Notes: a model not told the origin generated them from the letters alone. Counted from the first letter of the stretch, positions 1 to 6,563 are shown. The stretch: 8,945 bases of DNA from Gemmatimonadaceae bacterium (GCA_019689955.1 JADGGM010000082.1:1-8945), one strand, 5' to 3'. Translations and numbers: made by a program.

Positions 1-559
1 CCTCCGCCGTGTGCGTCGGGTCCGCGCCCGTCCACCGCACGTCTGCAGTGGGCCCGTACGTCGGAGGCACCGTGCGCCCCATCACGCGCAGGTAGACCGT
101 GAGCTGTGTGCGATGATGCGCGGTGTGCAGCACGCGCCGCCAGAAGACCCAGATGCGCTCGCGCTCCACGTCGAAGAAGCCGACGCGCGTGGTCCACCAT
201 GCCGCGGGCTGCGCGGCGAGAAATGCGAGGCGCGGACGCGCCAGCGCCACGAGCCGCTCGGTCGCGGAGCGCACCGTGAGCGTCGGCGGCAGCACCTCAC
301 TCGGCGGCGGCTCGGGGCTGCCCAGGAACTCGCCGAAGAAACGGCGTTCCGAGAGAAGCTGGTGCGACAGGATCTCCCTGACGGTGCTCGCCCGCGGGTG
401 CGGCCGGTACGACAGGTCGTCGTCGCCGAACTCGGCCCACACCGAGGCGACCTTATTCGTCTCGCTCGCGTACGTCACGAGCGCGTGCTGCAGCAACGGC
501 TCCGCGGCCGTCGGGATCTCGTGATCGGCGATCGCGACGTGGGTGTACTGAAGCGGCAT
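1..559 (-). CDS. DinB/YfiT-like family protein, 3' end cut by window edge
   Basis: This frame is open from an ATG at 559 to the window edge and gives 186 residues without a stop, so the C-terminus is missing. The DinB superfamily is a four-helix bundle that binds a divalent metal through three histidines; members include thiol-S-transferases such as bacillithiol transferase and many uncharacterised stress proteins. Here His66 sits in the second helix (EILSHQLLSE), and the signature HTAHHRTQ at residues 145-152 supplies His145 and His149, so the likely metal triad is intact. The N-terminal helix (about 20-44) and the Trp-rich stretch 121-140 fit the fold. The start is fixed by a GGGAGG ribosome-binding site 7 nt upstream. 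The gene is separated from the upstream HD-GYP gene by 175 nt with two hairpins, so it probably has its own promoter. The family call is confident; substrate and reaction cannot be told. Confidence 0.88.
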   Translation of the reverse strand, partial: MPLQYTHVAIADHEIPTAAEPLLQHALVTYASETNKVASVWAEFGDDDLSYRPHPRASTVREILSHQLLSERRFFGEFLGSPEPPPSEVLPPTLTVRSATERLVALARPRLAFLAAQPAAWWTTRVGFFDVERERIWVFWRRVLHTAHHRTQLTVYLRVMGRTVPPTYGPTADVRWTGADPTHTAE

Positions 560-566
560 GAGACGA

Positions 567-572
567 CCTCCC
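567..572 (-). promoter_or_regulatory. Shine-Dalgarno site of the DinB-like gene
   Basis: The minus strand reads GGGAGG, followed by 7 nt and the ATG at 559. It is one of only a few clear ribosome-binding sites in the window, and it decides the start of the DinB-like gene. Confidence 0.75.
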
Positions 573-593
573 GCGTGCAGGGCTGCGGCCTCG

Positions 594-623
594 GCCGTGG
601 CCCGACGAGACCCCGGCCACGGC
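594..623 (-). other. Inverted repeat (9-bp stem, 12-nt loop) upstream of the DinB-like gene
   Basis: GCCGTGGCC at 594-602 pairs perfectly with GGCCACGGC at 615-623. It lies 35 nt upstream of the DinB-like start codon and beyond the larger hairpin at 659-693. No U-tract follows on the minus strand. It could be an operator, a 5'-leader structure, or part of a tandem terminator; the sequence alone does not decide. Confidence 0.4.
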
Positions 624-658
624 ACCGACGACGTCGCGGAAACGTACCCCGCGACGAT

Positions 659-693
659 GCGACGCGCGAGACGCGCGCCCTCTCGCGCGTCGC
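659..693 (-). terminator. Probable terminator hairpin after the HD-GYP gene
   Basis: Positions 659-671 (GCGACGCGCGAGA) pair perfectly with 681-693 (TCTCGCGCGTCGC): a 13-bp GC-rich stem with a 9-nt loop, and a further G-U pair is possible outside. It begins 41 nt beyond the HD-GYP stop codon. No run of T follows on the minus strand, so it is not a textbook intrinsic terminator. In a GC-rich genome a stem this strong between two genes is still most simply read as a terminator or 3'-end stabiliser. Confidence 0.55.
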
Positions 694-734
694 GCCCCCG
701 CGGCGCTACCGGCGGGCGCTGGGATCGGCAGCTG

Positions 735-2084
735 TCACTCCCCGGCGACGGCCGATCGCTCGTGCACCGGCGGCGCCGGATACTGCGCCACCGCCGCGGT
801 GACGATGGGCCGCGGCGCGGGGACGGTCAGGTCGACGGCGTGCGGCACCGGGTGCTCGCGCTCGGCGACGTAGCGCTCGAGCGCCGCCACCGCGTCGGCA
901 TAGAGACGCGTCCCGGCGTCCTTCCGCAGCAGCGCCAACGCCTGCTCCGGTGGCATGCCGGCGCGGTACGGGCGGTGCGCGGTGAGCGCCTCGTAGATGT
1001 CGGCCACGGCGAGCACGCGCGCCGACACGTCGAGCGCGCTCCCGTCGACCCCCCACGGGTAGCCGCTCCCGTCGAGCCGCTCGTGGTGCAGCGCGGCGGT
1101 GAGCGCGAAGTCGTGGAACGCCCGCACGCGCGACAGGATGTCCCACGTGTAGCGCGGGTGCTGCTCGATCGCGAGCCGCTCGCCGGCCGTGAGCATGCCG
1201 GGCTTGTCGAGGATGCGGTTCGAGACGCCGAGCTTCCCGATGTCGTGCAGGAGGCTCGCGCGGCGGAGCCGCCGGAGCTCGGCCGGCGCACGCCCGAGCA
1301 CGCGCGCGATCCCCACGGCGTACTCGGCGACGTTCGTGGAGTGACGGAACGTGAAGGGGGACTTCGCGTCGATGATCTCGGCAAAGGCGTGCGCGACGTC
1401 GTCGAGCGCGGCGTCGTCCACGCAACGGGCGCTCTCATCGGCCGCAGCGATCACGTGGTCGGTGCTGTCGGCGGCGCCGAGCGCGGACCACCAGGCATGG
1501 TCGTGGCGCCAACCGTGCACGAGGTCCACGAGCGCCGGGTCGAACCAGCGCCCGCGCCGCTCCTCCGCGACACCGAGCGCGCCGTCCACCCCGCGGGTGC
1601 GGTGGAACACCTCCAGCACCTGCGCGAGGCTCGCGATGCGCGCGAGCAGCGGGATCTCGTCGCCGGCGCGCCCCATCGGGTGCCCCTGACCGTCCCAGCG
1701 CTCGTCGAGCGAGCGGATCGCCTCCGCGGTCGCCTCGGGGAAGCCGAGGGCGAGGGCGATCCCCGCGCCACGCTCGGAGCGCACCCGTACCACCTCCCGC
1801 ACGCTGGCGCCGCGGTGCGCGCGCAGCCGCGCGGCGTGGCCGGAGCACCCGGCGTCCTTGAGCAGGAGGGCGTAGCGCAGCGCGCTGCGCTCCGCGGCGT
1901 CGAGGCCGAGCGCGTCGCCGATCCGCATCCCGATCAAGCACGCGCGCACCGTGTGCCCCGCGGGCTGCCCCTCGGTGAGATCGAGCGCGAGCGAGAGCGC
2001 GGCCAGCACTTCGCTCAGGCTGATCTCGTCGCCCCCGCGGCGCTGGAGCGCACGATCGCGAAGCAACTCCGAGGGAACGGGCAC
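735..2084 (-). CDS. Tandem HD-GYP protein, first unit degenerate (c-di-GMP phosphodiesterase-like)
   Basis: The product has 449 residues from a GTG at 2084. HD-GYP domains hydrolyse cyclic di-GMP at a di- or tri-metal site. The C-terminal unit (about 235-405) keeps the signature: His248, HDIGK at 280-284, His309, HHE at 333-335 and GYP at 341-343. The N-terminal half (about 20-190) looks like an older copy: LLKDAG at 74-79 stands where LLHDIG should be, so the metal-binding His is replaced by Lys76, and ERWDGQGHP at 128-136 mirrors HERLDGSGYP at 334-343. It is therefore probably a non-catalytic sensory or dimerisation unit. No receiver, GAF or membrane segment is visible, so the protein should be cytosolic. 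The GTG lacks a Shine-Dalgarno site. The frame stays open upstream to about 2468 but there overlaps the NUDIX gene, so the long form is unlikely. HD family membership is certain; c-di-GMP as substrate is inferred. Confidence 0.88.
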   Translation of the reverse strand: MPVPSELLRDRALQRRGGDEISLSEVLAALSLALDLTEGQPAGHTVRACLIGMRIGDALGLDAAERSALRYALLLKDAGCSGHAARLRAHRGASVREVVRVRSERGAGIALALGFPEATAEAIRSLDERWDGQGHPMGRAGDEIPLLARIASLAQVLEVFHRTRGVDGALGVAEERRGRWFDPALVDLVHGWRHDHAWWSALGAADSTDHVIAAADESARCVDDAALDDVAHAFAEIIDAKSPFTFRHSTNVAEYAVGIARVLGRAPAELRRLRRASLLHDIGKLGVSNRILDKPGMLTAGERLAIEQHPRYTWDILSRVRAFHDFALTAALHHERLDGSGYPWGVDGSALDVSARVLAVADIYEALTAHRPYRAGMPPEQALALLRKDAGTRLYADAVAALERYVAEREHPVPHAVDLTVPAPRPIVTAAVAQYPAPPVHERSAVAGE

Positions 2085-2091
2085 GCGGTCA

Positions 2092-2108
2092 GTGAGGGAG
2101 GTGAGGGA
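2092..2108. repeat. Short tandem repeat just upstream of the HD-GYP start
   Basis: GTGAGGGA occurs twice, at 2092-2099 and 2101-2108, separated by one G. On the coding (minus) strand this is a pyrimidine-rich block ending 7 nt before the GTG, where a Shine-Dalgarno site would be expected. It may be chance, or a regulator site; the same 107-nt gap (2085-2191) also holds the imperfect palindrome GGACCAAGGTCC at 2106-2117. No convincing -10/-35 pair is seen there. Confidence 0.3.
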
Positions 2109-2191
2109 CCAAGGTCCGGTGTGAATGGAGCTTACTGAAGACGCCCCACGGGCTAGGCCGTTTCGCCCATCCGGTGCGCATTCGGGGCACC

Positions 2192-2668
2192 TCAGCGCGC
2201 TCCGGCCGCGCCGGGGGGCGGGGGCTCGGTGAGGCCGGAGCCCTCCGGGGCGGCGCTCCGCACGCGGACCGGGCGCGCCACGTCGCGGTCGAGGGCGAGC
2301 GGGACGAGCCAGCGCAGGTTGTCGATGACCCCCTCGGGGAGGTGGTCCACGGGGGCGAGGAAGACCTCCTGGTCCTCCATGGTACGCGCCCGGAGCGCGG
2401 CGTCGCTCGACGTGGCGAGGACGTGCATGTGGTAGACGGGGTCTTCCCACACGAGCACCTCGTCCCACTCGGCGACGTCCACACCGGCCTCCTCGCGCAC
2501 CTCGCGCCGCGCCGCGGCCGACGGGGTCTCACCGGGAAGGAGCTTGCCGCCGAGCGCGTTCACGCGCCCCGCTTGCCACGCCGGACGCGTCCTGCGCATC
2601 AGCACCACCTGCGTGCGGTCCGGCGTGAAGAGGAGCGCCAGCACGTAGCGGAAGTACGGGGGCGTCAT
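2192..2668 (-). CDS. NUDIX hydrolase
   Basis: A 158-residue protein with a complete Nudix box, GX5EX7REUXEEXGU, at residues 41-63: Gly41, Glu47, Arg55-Glu56, Glu59-Glu60 and Gly62. The glutamates bind the Mg2+ ions that drive hydrolysis of a nucleoside diphosphate linked to another group. The N-terminal strand (YVLALLFTPDRTQVVLMRR) and NALGGKL just before the box resemble MutT/MTH1-type enzymes that clean up oxidised nucleotides, but substrate cannot be assigned from the box alone. The tail from about 130 is rich in Pro and Ala and is probably disordered. The ATG at 2668 is chosen because the conserved first strand begins at once after it. No clear ribosome-binding site precedes it. It starts 34 nt after the secreted protein gene ends, so the two are likely co-transcribed. 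Confidence 0.9.
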   Translation of the reverse strand: MTPPYFRYVLALLFTPDRTQVVLMRRTRPAWQAGRVNALGGKLLPGETPSAAARREVREEAGVDVAEWDEVLVWEDPVYHMHVLATSSDAALRARTMEDQEVFLAPVDHLPEGVIDNLRWLVPLALDRDVARPVRVRSAAPEGSGLTEPPPPGAAGAR

Positions 2669-2702
2669 CGAGGGCGGTCGGTGGCGCGGTGCGAGGGCGC
2701 GG

Positions 2703-3944
2703 CTACTGGTACATGACGAACAGGGGGACCGGCGTCAGCTTCAGGACCTGTTCGGGGGTGAGGATCGGCTTGTCGTTCTTGTAGAACAGCTTGAACCCCG
2801 CGAACTGCACCGGGCGCTCGTGCACGTAGCGGCGATAGGAGTCGTGCTTGAGGCGCGGCGGGCCGAAGCCGTCCATGTCGATCACCACCTGCACGCGCGG
2901 ATCGAGGCGGATCGCCTCGTGGTTGGTGAGCATGGGGCGCGTGAAGCGATGGACGACGAGCATCTTCGGCGGGAGCTGGTACGTCGAGACCAGGCGCGCG
3001 AGCGTGTCGATGGCGGCGTTCACGTCGGCGGCATCGAGCGTGCCGATCACGCGCCCCGGCACCTTCCCCGGCCGCATCGCGAACTCGGGGTCGAGCGCGA
3101 GGTGGACGTTCGGGAGCTGGAGGTACTTCACCAGCGGGGCGATCTCGCGCGGCACGGTGCTGCGCCCCACCTGGATGTCGAGGAGGACGAGATAGTTCTT
3201 GCGCGCGGCCCACCCGATGACCTTGGCGATGAGCGTGTCGGGCATCCGCAGGCGATACATGCTGTCGCGCCCCGGGCTGGCCTGCGCGACGGTGGCGATG
3301 AGCTCGAGGGTCGGGAGCACGGGGTGCGTGCTGTCGGCGCGTGCGTAGGCCGCGGCCTGGCGCGCGAGGTGCTCGAGCATCGTGTCCGGCGGGAGCTCGC
3401 CCAGGATCCCCATGCGCTTGGAGAGCGGGTTGCCGTAGTACGCGACCACGCGGCACCCCGGGAAGATCGATCCGGGGAGCGGGACCTGGCTCACCGCGCG
3501 CCGCGCGACGACGGGGGTCCACGCCGGCGGGTCCGCGGGCGCGGCACGGCGGCGCGTCGCGGCGTGCCGGGCCGGGCGCGATGCGTGCGCGGTGGTGGAA
3601 TCCCCCCCGCTCGCCGCGACGGCGCGCACGGAGTCGGCCGCGCGGGTGGAGTCGGCGAGACGAATGGAGTCGGCGCGCAGCGAATCGGCCAGGCGCGCGG
3701 AGTCCGCGGCCAGGCGCGCGAGGATGCGCGCGGCCGCGGAGTCGGAGGCGCAGCGCTGCTGGAGCTGGTTGGTGAGCTCGCGCGCGCGCATGCGCGCGGA
3801 GTCCGCGGCCGTGGGTGGCGTGGTGTCCGCCGCCGCGGCGCGGAGGGCGCGGCCGGGCTCGGAGGCGCGCGAGTCGCCGCACTGCGCGGGGCCGCTCCAG
3901 CCGAACGCGAGCACCACGGCGGCACACAGGACGAATGGCTTCAC
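2703..3944 (-). CDS. Secreted protein with Ala-Asp-Ser repeat linker and TIM-barrel-like domain of unknown function
   Basis: 413 residues from a GTG at 3944. Residues 1-22 form a signal peptide (Lys2, then a hydrophobic run to Ala20). Cys22 is preceded by Pro-Ala-Gln, a poor lipobox, so a lipoprotein is possible but not supported. Residues 45-110 are a charged helical stretch with D-S pairs every 5-6 residues (81, 87, 92, 98, 104), likely a coiled coil or spacer in the periplasm; 111-150 is Ala/Pro/Arg-rich linker. The folded part (about 160-413) alternates strands and helices, with polar residues at strand ends: Glu214, Asp256, Asp285/Glu287, His332, Asp356/Asp358 and Lys385. That pattern resembles a TIM barrel such as a glycoside hydrolase. 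From memory it matches a family of uncharacterised secreted or lipoproteins also found in actinobacteria; I know no assigned function. It lies 31 nt after the AsnC-like gene and 34 nt before NUDIX. Confidence 0.85.
   Translation of the reverse strand: MKPFVLCAAVVLAFGWSGPAQCGDSRASEPGRALRAAAADTTPPTAADSARMRARELTNQLQQRCASDSAAARILARLAADSARLADSLRADSIRLADSTRAADSVRAVAASGGDSTTAHASRPARHAATRRRAAPADPPAWTPVVARRAVSQVPLPGSIFPGCRVVAYYGNPLSKRMGILGELPPDTMLEHLARQAAAYARADSTHPVLPTLELIATVAQASPGRDSMYRLRMPDTLIAKVIGWAARKNYLVLLDIQVGRSTVPREIAPLVKYLQLPNVHLALDPEFAMRPGKVPGRVIGTLDAADVNAAIDTLARLVSTYQLPPKMLVVHRFTRPMLTNHEAIRLDPRVQVVIDMDGFGPPRLKHDSYRRYVHERPVQFAGFKLFYKNDKPILTPEQVLKLTPVPLFVMYQ
3631..3707. repeat. In-frame degenerate repeat encoding Ala-Asp-Ser units
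   Basis: Variants of GAGTCGGC (GAATCGGC, GAGTCCGC) begin at 3631, 3649, 3667, 3682 and 3700, i.e. spacings of 18, 18, 15 and 18 nt. On the coding strand they encode the Ala/Arg-Asp-Ser units of the secreted protein. All spacings are multiples of three, so copy changes would keep the frame and change only the spacer length. Confidence 0.65.
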
Positions 3945-3975
3945 GAGGACCGCCGATGTGGGACGGACGATGGGC

Positions 3976-5118
3976 TCACGCGGAACGCGGCTCGCGCATG
4001 GTCTCGGGGTCGACGCCGGTCGCGCGGCACCAGGCCGCGTACGCGCTGGGGGAGATCTCCGACGGCTTGATCTCGCTGCGCCCGCCCCAGAAGACGTTGG
4101 TGTAGGAGACGGGGATCCCGGCCTGCTCGAGGTGCCGGTCGATCGCCGCTTTGTGCGCGAGCACGGTGGCTTTGTCGGTGCCGTGGGCGACGGCCATGAT
4201 GTTCACGTTCGCGAACTCGGGCCCTCCCTCGCGCCAGTAGGCGTGGGTGAGGATGTGGTGCCGTCCGACCTCGCGCCCGGCCTCGATCTCGCGCCCCGGG
4301 GGGACGCGCCAGTGGAAGAGGGCGTTGTACCGCGTCACGCGCGTCCCCGCGGCCGAGGGCTTCACGTGCTCGAGGAAGGTCGAGAAGCGGCCGATCACGC
4401 CGCGCGCGTTGAGCGCGTGCGCGATGCGCGTGAACTCGTCGAACGGGACCCCCGCGGCCTCGGCTCGGATGCGCCACAGATCGCTCCGGACTTCGTCGAC
4501 CGTGAGCTCGCGCTTGAGCGGTTCCAGGACGCGCCACTCGGCCTCGGAGAGCGTGACGATGCGCGTGTCGAGCACCTGCCCGGGCTCGTCGGACTTGCTC
4601 CCCGGCTCCATCCCCCGGCGCCGGACGTGCCCCACGCCGAGCGTGAACAGCGCCCGCGCCGGCATGATCCGGAACGCCTCCGCCCCCACGCGCTCGCGCA
4701 GCAGCTCGCAGTGCTTCGCCATGGAGAACCCTTGCGGCACCTTGAGCGTGGTCCACAGCCGGTAGGCCGACCCGGTCGTCTCCGCATCGGTGGAGCGGAT
4801 AACGACGTGCCCCGAGAACGGGTCCTCCTTCACCATGTAGTCGAACGCCGCGTCGAGCCGCGCCGCGTCGACGCGCCAGGCCACGAGCGCGCCCGGCGCG
4901 AGGTTCGTGGCGAGCAATGTCTGCCGCACACGGCGGATCGTCCCCGCGGCGAGCATGGCCCGCACCCGCTCGAGCACCGTCTCCAGCGGCACCCCCGACT
5001 GCCGCGCGATCTCGGCGAAGGGGTCTTCGAGGAAGCCCGCGATCCGGTCTTCGGAGACCGCGAGGATACGGGCGTTGATGGGATCGGTGATCTCGACGGG
5101 GACGGCGGAGGTCAGCAT
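3976..5118 (-). CDS. Tandem AsnC/Lrp-like protein resembling fused siroheme decarboxylase subunits AhbA-AhbB
   Basis: 380 residues from an ATG at 5118, holding two AsnC/Lrp-type units. Unit 1 has a helix-turn-helix-like part at about 12-66 (DPFAEIARQSGVPLETVLER then GTIRRV) and a ligand-type domain at 68-165 with YRLWTTLKV at 119-127. Unit 2 has the same order: HTH-like 190-247 ending GVIGRF, then 248-350 with VTRYNALFHWRVP, THAYW (291-295) and NVNIMAVAHG (304-313). These match the layout of siroheme decarboxylases (AhbA/AhbB, NirDLGH), where PFAEIA..G, RRFGAV, VSHCYRR and WPYNLYTMIHG are typical; those enzymes make 12,18-didecarboxysiroheme for heme or heme d1. Several of these residues are altered here (Cys to Ala in SHCY, Trp-Pro-Tyr to Ala-Asn-Val), so the activity may differ. 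A two-domain Lrp-type regulator is the alternative. It follows DUF445 by 49 nt and no heme gene is near. Confidence 0.8.
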   Translation of the reverse strand: MLTSAVPVEITDPINARILAVSEDRIAGFLEDPFAEIARQSGVPLETVLERVRAMLAAGTIRRVRQTLLATNLAPGALVAWRVDAARLDAAFDYMVKEDPFSGHVVIRSTDAETTGSAYRLWTTLKVPQGFSMAKHCELLRERVGAEAFRIMPARALFTLGVGHVRRRGMEPGSKSDEPGQVLDTRIVTLSEAEWRVLEPLKRELTVDEVRSDLWRIRAEAAGVPFDEFTRIAHALNARGVIGRFSTFLEHVKPSAAGTRVTRYNALFHWRVPPGREIEAGREVGRHHILTHAYWREGGPEFANVNIMAVAHGTDKATVLAHKAAIDRHLEQAGIPVSYTNVFWGGRSEIKPSEISPSAYAAWCRATGVDPETMREPRSA

Positions 5119-5167
5119 GGAATGAACAATAGCGGGAGACCCGGGCGCGCGGGAAGCGGCGGCCGCC

Positions 5168-6442
5168 CTACAGCAGCTTCGAGATCACGTAGATCGCGAG
5201 CCCGGCCAGCCCGCCGACGATCGTCCCATTGATCCGGATGAACTGCAGGTCCCGCCCGATCGCCAGCTCGATCCGCTGCGAGGTCGCCTCGGGGTCCCAC
5301 GCGGCCACGGTGTGGGCGATGAGCTCGCCCACCTCGTGCCGATGCTCCTCGATGATCCCGACGGCGAGGTTGAGGAGGAAGTCGTCGATCTCGGCGAGCA
5401 TGGGCTCGTTCTCGGCGAGCGCCTCGGCGAAGGAGACGAGCCCGCGCTCGAGCGCGCCGGGCGCGGCGGAGTCGTCGCGCGCCGCGTAGCGCACGAGGCC
5501 ACCGCGCGCACTCTGCCAGATCGACGCCGACAGCTCCGCGATGAGCGGCTCGTCCAGCACCTGCTCCTTGAGCGCCTCCGCCCGCTGGATCATCTCGGGG
5601 GAGTGCTTGAGGTTGTCGATGAAGCGGGCGAGGGCGAGATCGAACTTCGCGCGCAGCGGGTGCGCAGGGTCGGCGCGCACCTCGCGCAGGAGGTTCTCGA
5701 TCGCGCCGATGATCTTGTGGTAGATCCGCTCGTCCACCACGTCGGGGAGCCACCACGGGCTCTCCTCGGCCACCTTGAGGCGGATCAGCTCCCGGTTCTC
5801 GTCGACCGCTTGCCCCACCAGGCGCAGGGCGTCGTCGAGCAGCTCCTGGTGGCGGCTGTCGGACGTCATGAGGGCGAGCACGTTGCCGAGGAGCGGGGCG
5901 ACGCGCGTCGCGCGGAGGCGCGCGGCGAGGCTGTCGCCGATGAGGCGCGTGGCGTCGTCGTCGGGGAGCGCCTCAGCCGTGCGCGCGAGCCCCGTGGCCA
6001 CGGCGCGCGCGATCATGCGCGCGTGCGCCGGGTCCGCGAGCCACCGCGCCGCGCGCGCGGCCACGCGCTTGTCGGCGAGCTTGCGCATCACCACCTCGCG
6101 CGTGAGGAAGTTGTTCTGCACGAAGTTGCCGAGGCTCCGCCCGATGCGATCCTTGCGGCTCGCCACGATCGCGGTGTGCGGGATCGGGAGCCCCAGCGGG
6201 TGGCGGAAGAGCGCCGTGACCGCGAACCAGTCCGCGAGCCCGCCGACCATCGCCGCCTCCGCGGTCGCCCGGATGTAGCCGAGCCACGGGTAGCGCCCCT
6301 CCAACGCCCGCGCGACGGCGAACACGACGGTGGCCGCGACCAGGAGGCCGGTCGCGCGGCGCTTCATGGAGTCGAGCTGGGCTTGCTTGACCGCGTCGTC
6401 CGGCCGCGCCTTGGGCGCCAGCGGGATGGACTCTCCTTCCAT
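5168..6442 (-). CDS. DUF445 family membrane protein (YjiN-like)
   Basis: 424 residues from an ATG at 6442, the usual length for this family of inner-membrane proteins of unknown function (E. coli YjiN). A first membrane helix lies at about 27-47 (TGLLVAATVVFAVARAL). The family's signature follows at 67-94, including GGLADWFAVTALFRHPLG and PIPHTAIV, then KDRIGRSLGNFVQNNFL. A long helical middle region carries the soluble part, and a last hydrophobic segment (404-424, GTIVGGLAGLAIYVISKLL) ends the protein, so both ends are anchored and the middle probably lies on one side of the membrane. The frame is open to 6550, but the longer form would run through the hairpin at 6511-6546. The 6442 ATG has GGGAG 3 nt upstream, closer than usual, and gives the family's normal N-terminus. 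It probably heads the run of genes down to 2192. Confidence 0.9.
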   Translation of the reverse strand: MEGESIPLAPKARPDDAVKQAQLDSMKRRATGLLVAATVVFAVARALEGRYPWLGYIRATAEAAMVGGLADWFAVTALFRHPLGLPIPHTAIVASRKDRIGRSLGNFVQNNFLTREVVMRKLADKRVAARAARWLADPAHARMIARAVATGLARTAEALPDDDATRLIGDSLAARLRATRVAPLLGNVLALMTSDSRHQELLDDALRLVGQAVDENRELIRLKVAEESPWWLPDVVDERIYHKIIGAIENLLREVRADPAHPLRAKFDLALARFIDNLKHSPEMIQRAEALKEQVLDEPLIAELSASIWQSARGGLVRYAARDDSAAPGALERGLVSFAEALAENEPMLAEIDDFLLNLAVGIIEEHRHEVGELIAHTVAAWDPEATSQRIELAIGRDLQFIRINGTIVGGLAGLAIYVISKLL

Positions 6443-6510
6443 ACGCTCCCGAGTGAAAGCGAGGGGGCTCGTGCCGTCGGTAGATAGGTACATCGGCGGG
6501 GCGCGAACGG

Positions 6511-6546
6511 CGAGGGGGAGCCACGTCTGCACGCGGCTCCCCCTCG
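6511..6546 (-). terminator. Probable terminator hairpin after the DoxX-family gene
   Basis: CGAGGGGGAGCC (6511-6522) pairs perfectly with GGCTCCCCCTCG (6535-6546): a 12-bp stem, with three more pairs possible inside after one mismatch, leaving a tetraloop (6527-6530). It starts 77 nt beyond the DoxX stop and ends 68 nt before the DUF445 start. No U-tract follows on the minus strand. It most simply marks the end of the beta-barrel/DoxX transcript and separates it from the DUF445 run. Confidence 0.6.
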
Positions 6547-6563
6547 GCACCTTGTGTACGGCA

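Noticed and set aside
558..2138. 526-codon plus-strand open frame opposite the HD-GYP gene
   Set aside because: Its product is Arg/His/Pro-rich with no recognisable domain, and the opposite strand encodes an HD-GYP protein with intact motifs. It is an antisense shadow of GC-rich codon use.
2085..2468. N-terminal extension of the HD-GYP protein to 577 residues
   Set aside because: The extension lies inside the NUDIX coding region and is Arg/Pro-rich without any domain; the GTG at 2084 is kept.
5158..5167. Palindrome GGCGGCCGCC after the DUF445 stop
   Set aside because: A short pure-GC palindrome is expected by chance at this base composition and no T-run follows.
3592..5232. 546-codon plus-strand open frame opposite the AsnC-like and secreted genes
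   Set aside because: Low-complexity product, spans two real genes and their gap, and has no domain pattern; a shadow frame.
5312..6487. 391-codon plus-strand open frame opposite DUF445
   Set aside because: Antisense to the DUF445 signature region; composition is typical of a shadow frame.
6443..6550. N-terminal extension of DUF445 to 460 residues
   Set aside because: It would translate through the 6511-6546 hairpin and has no family similarity or ribosome-binding site.
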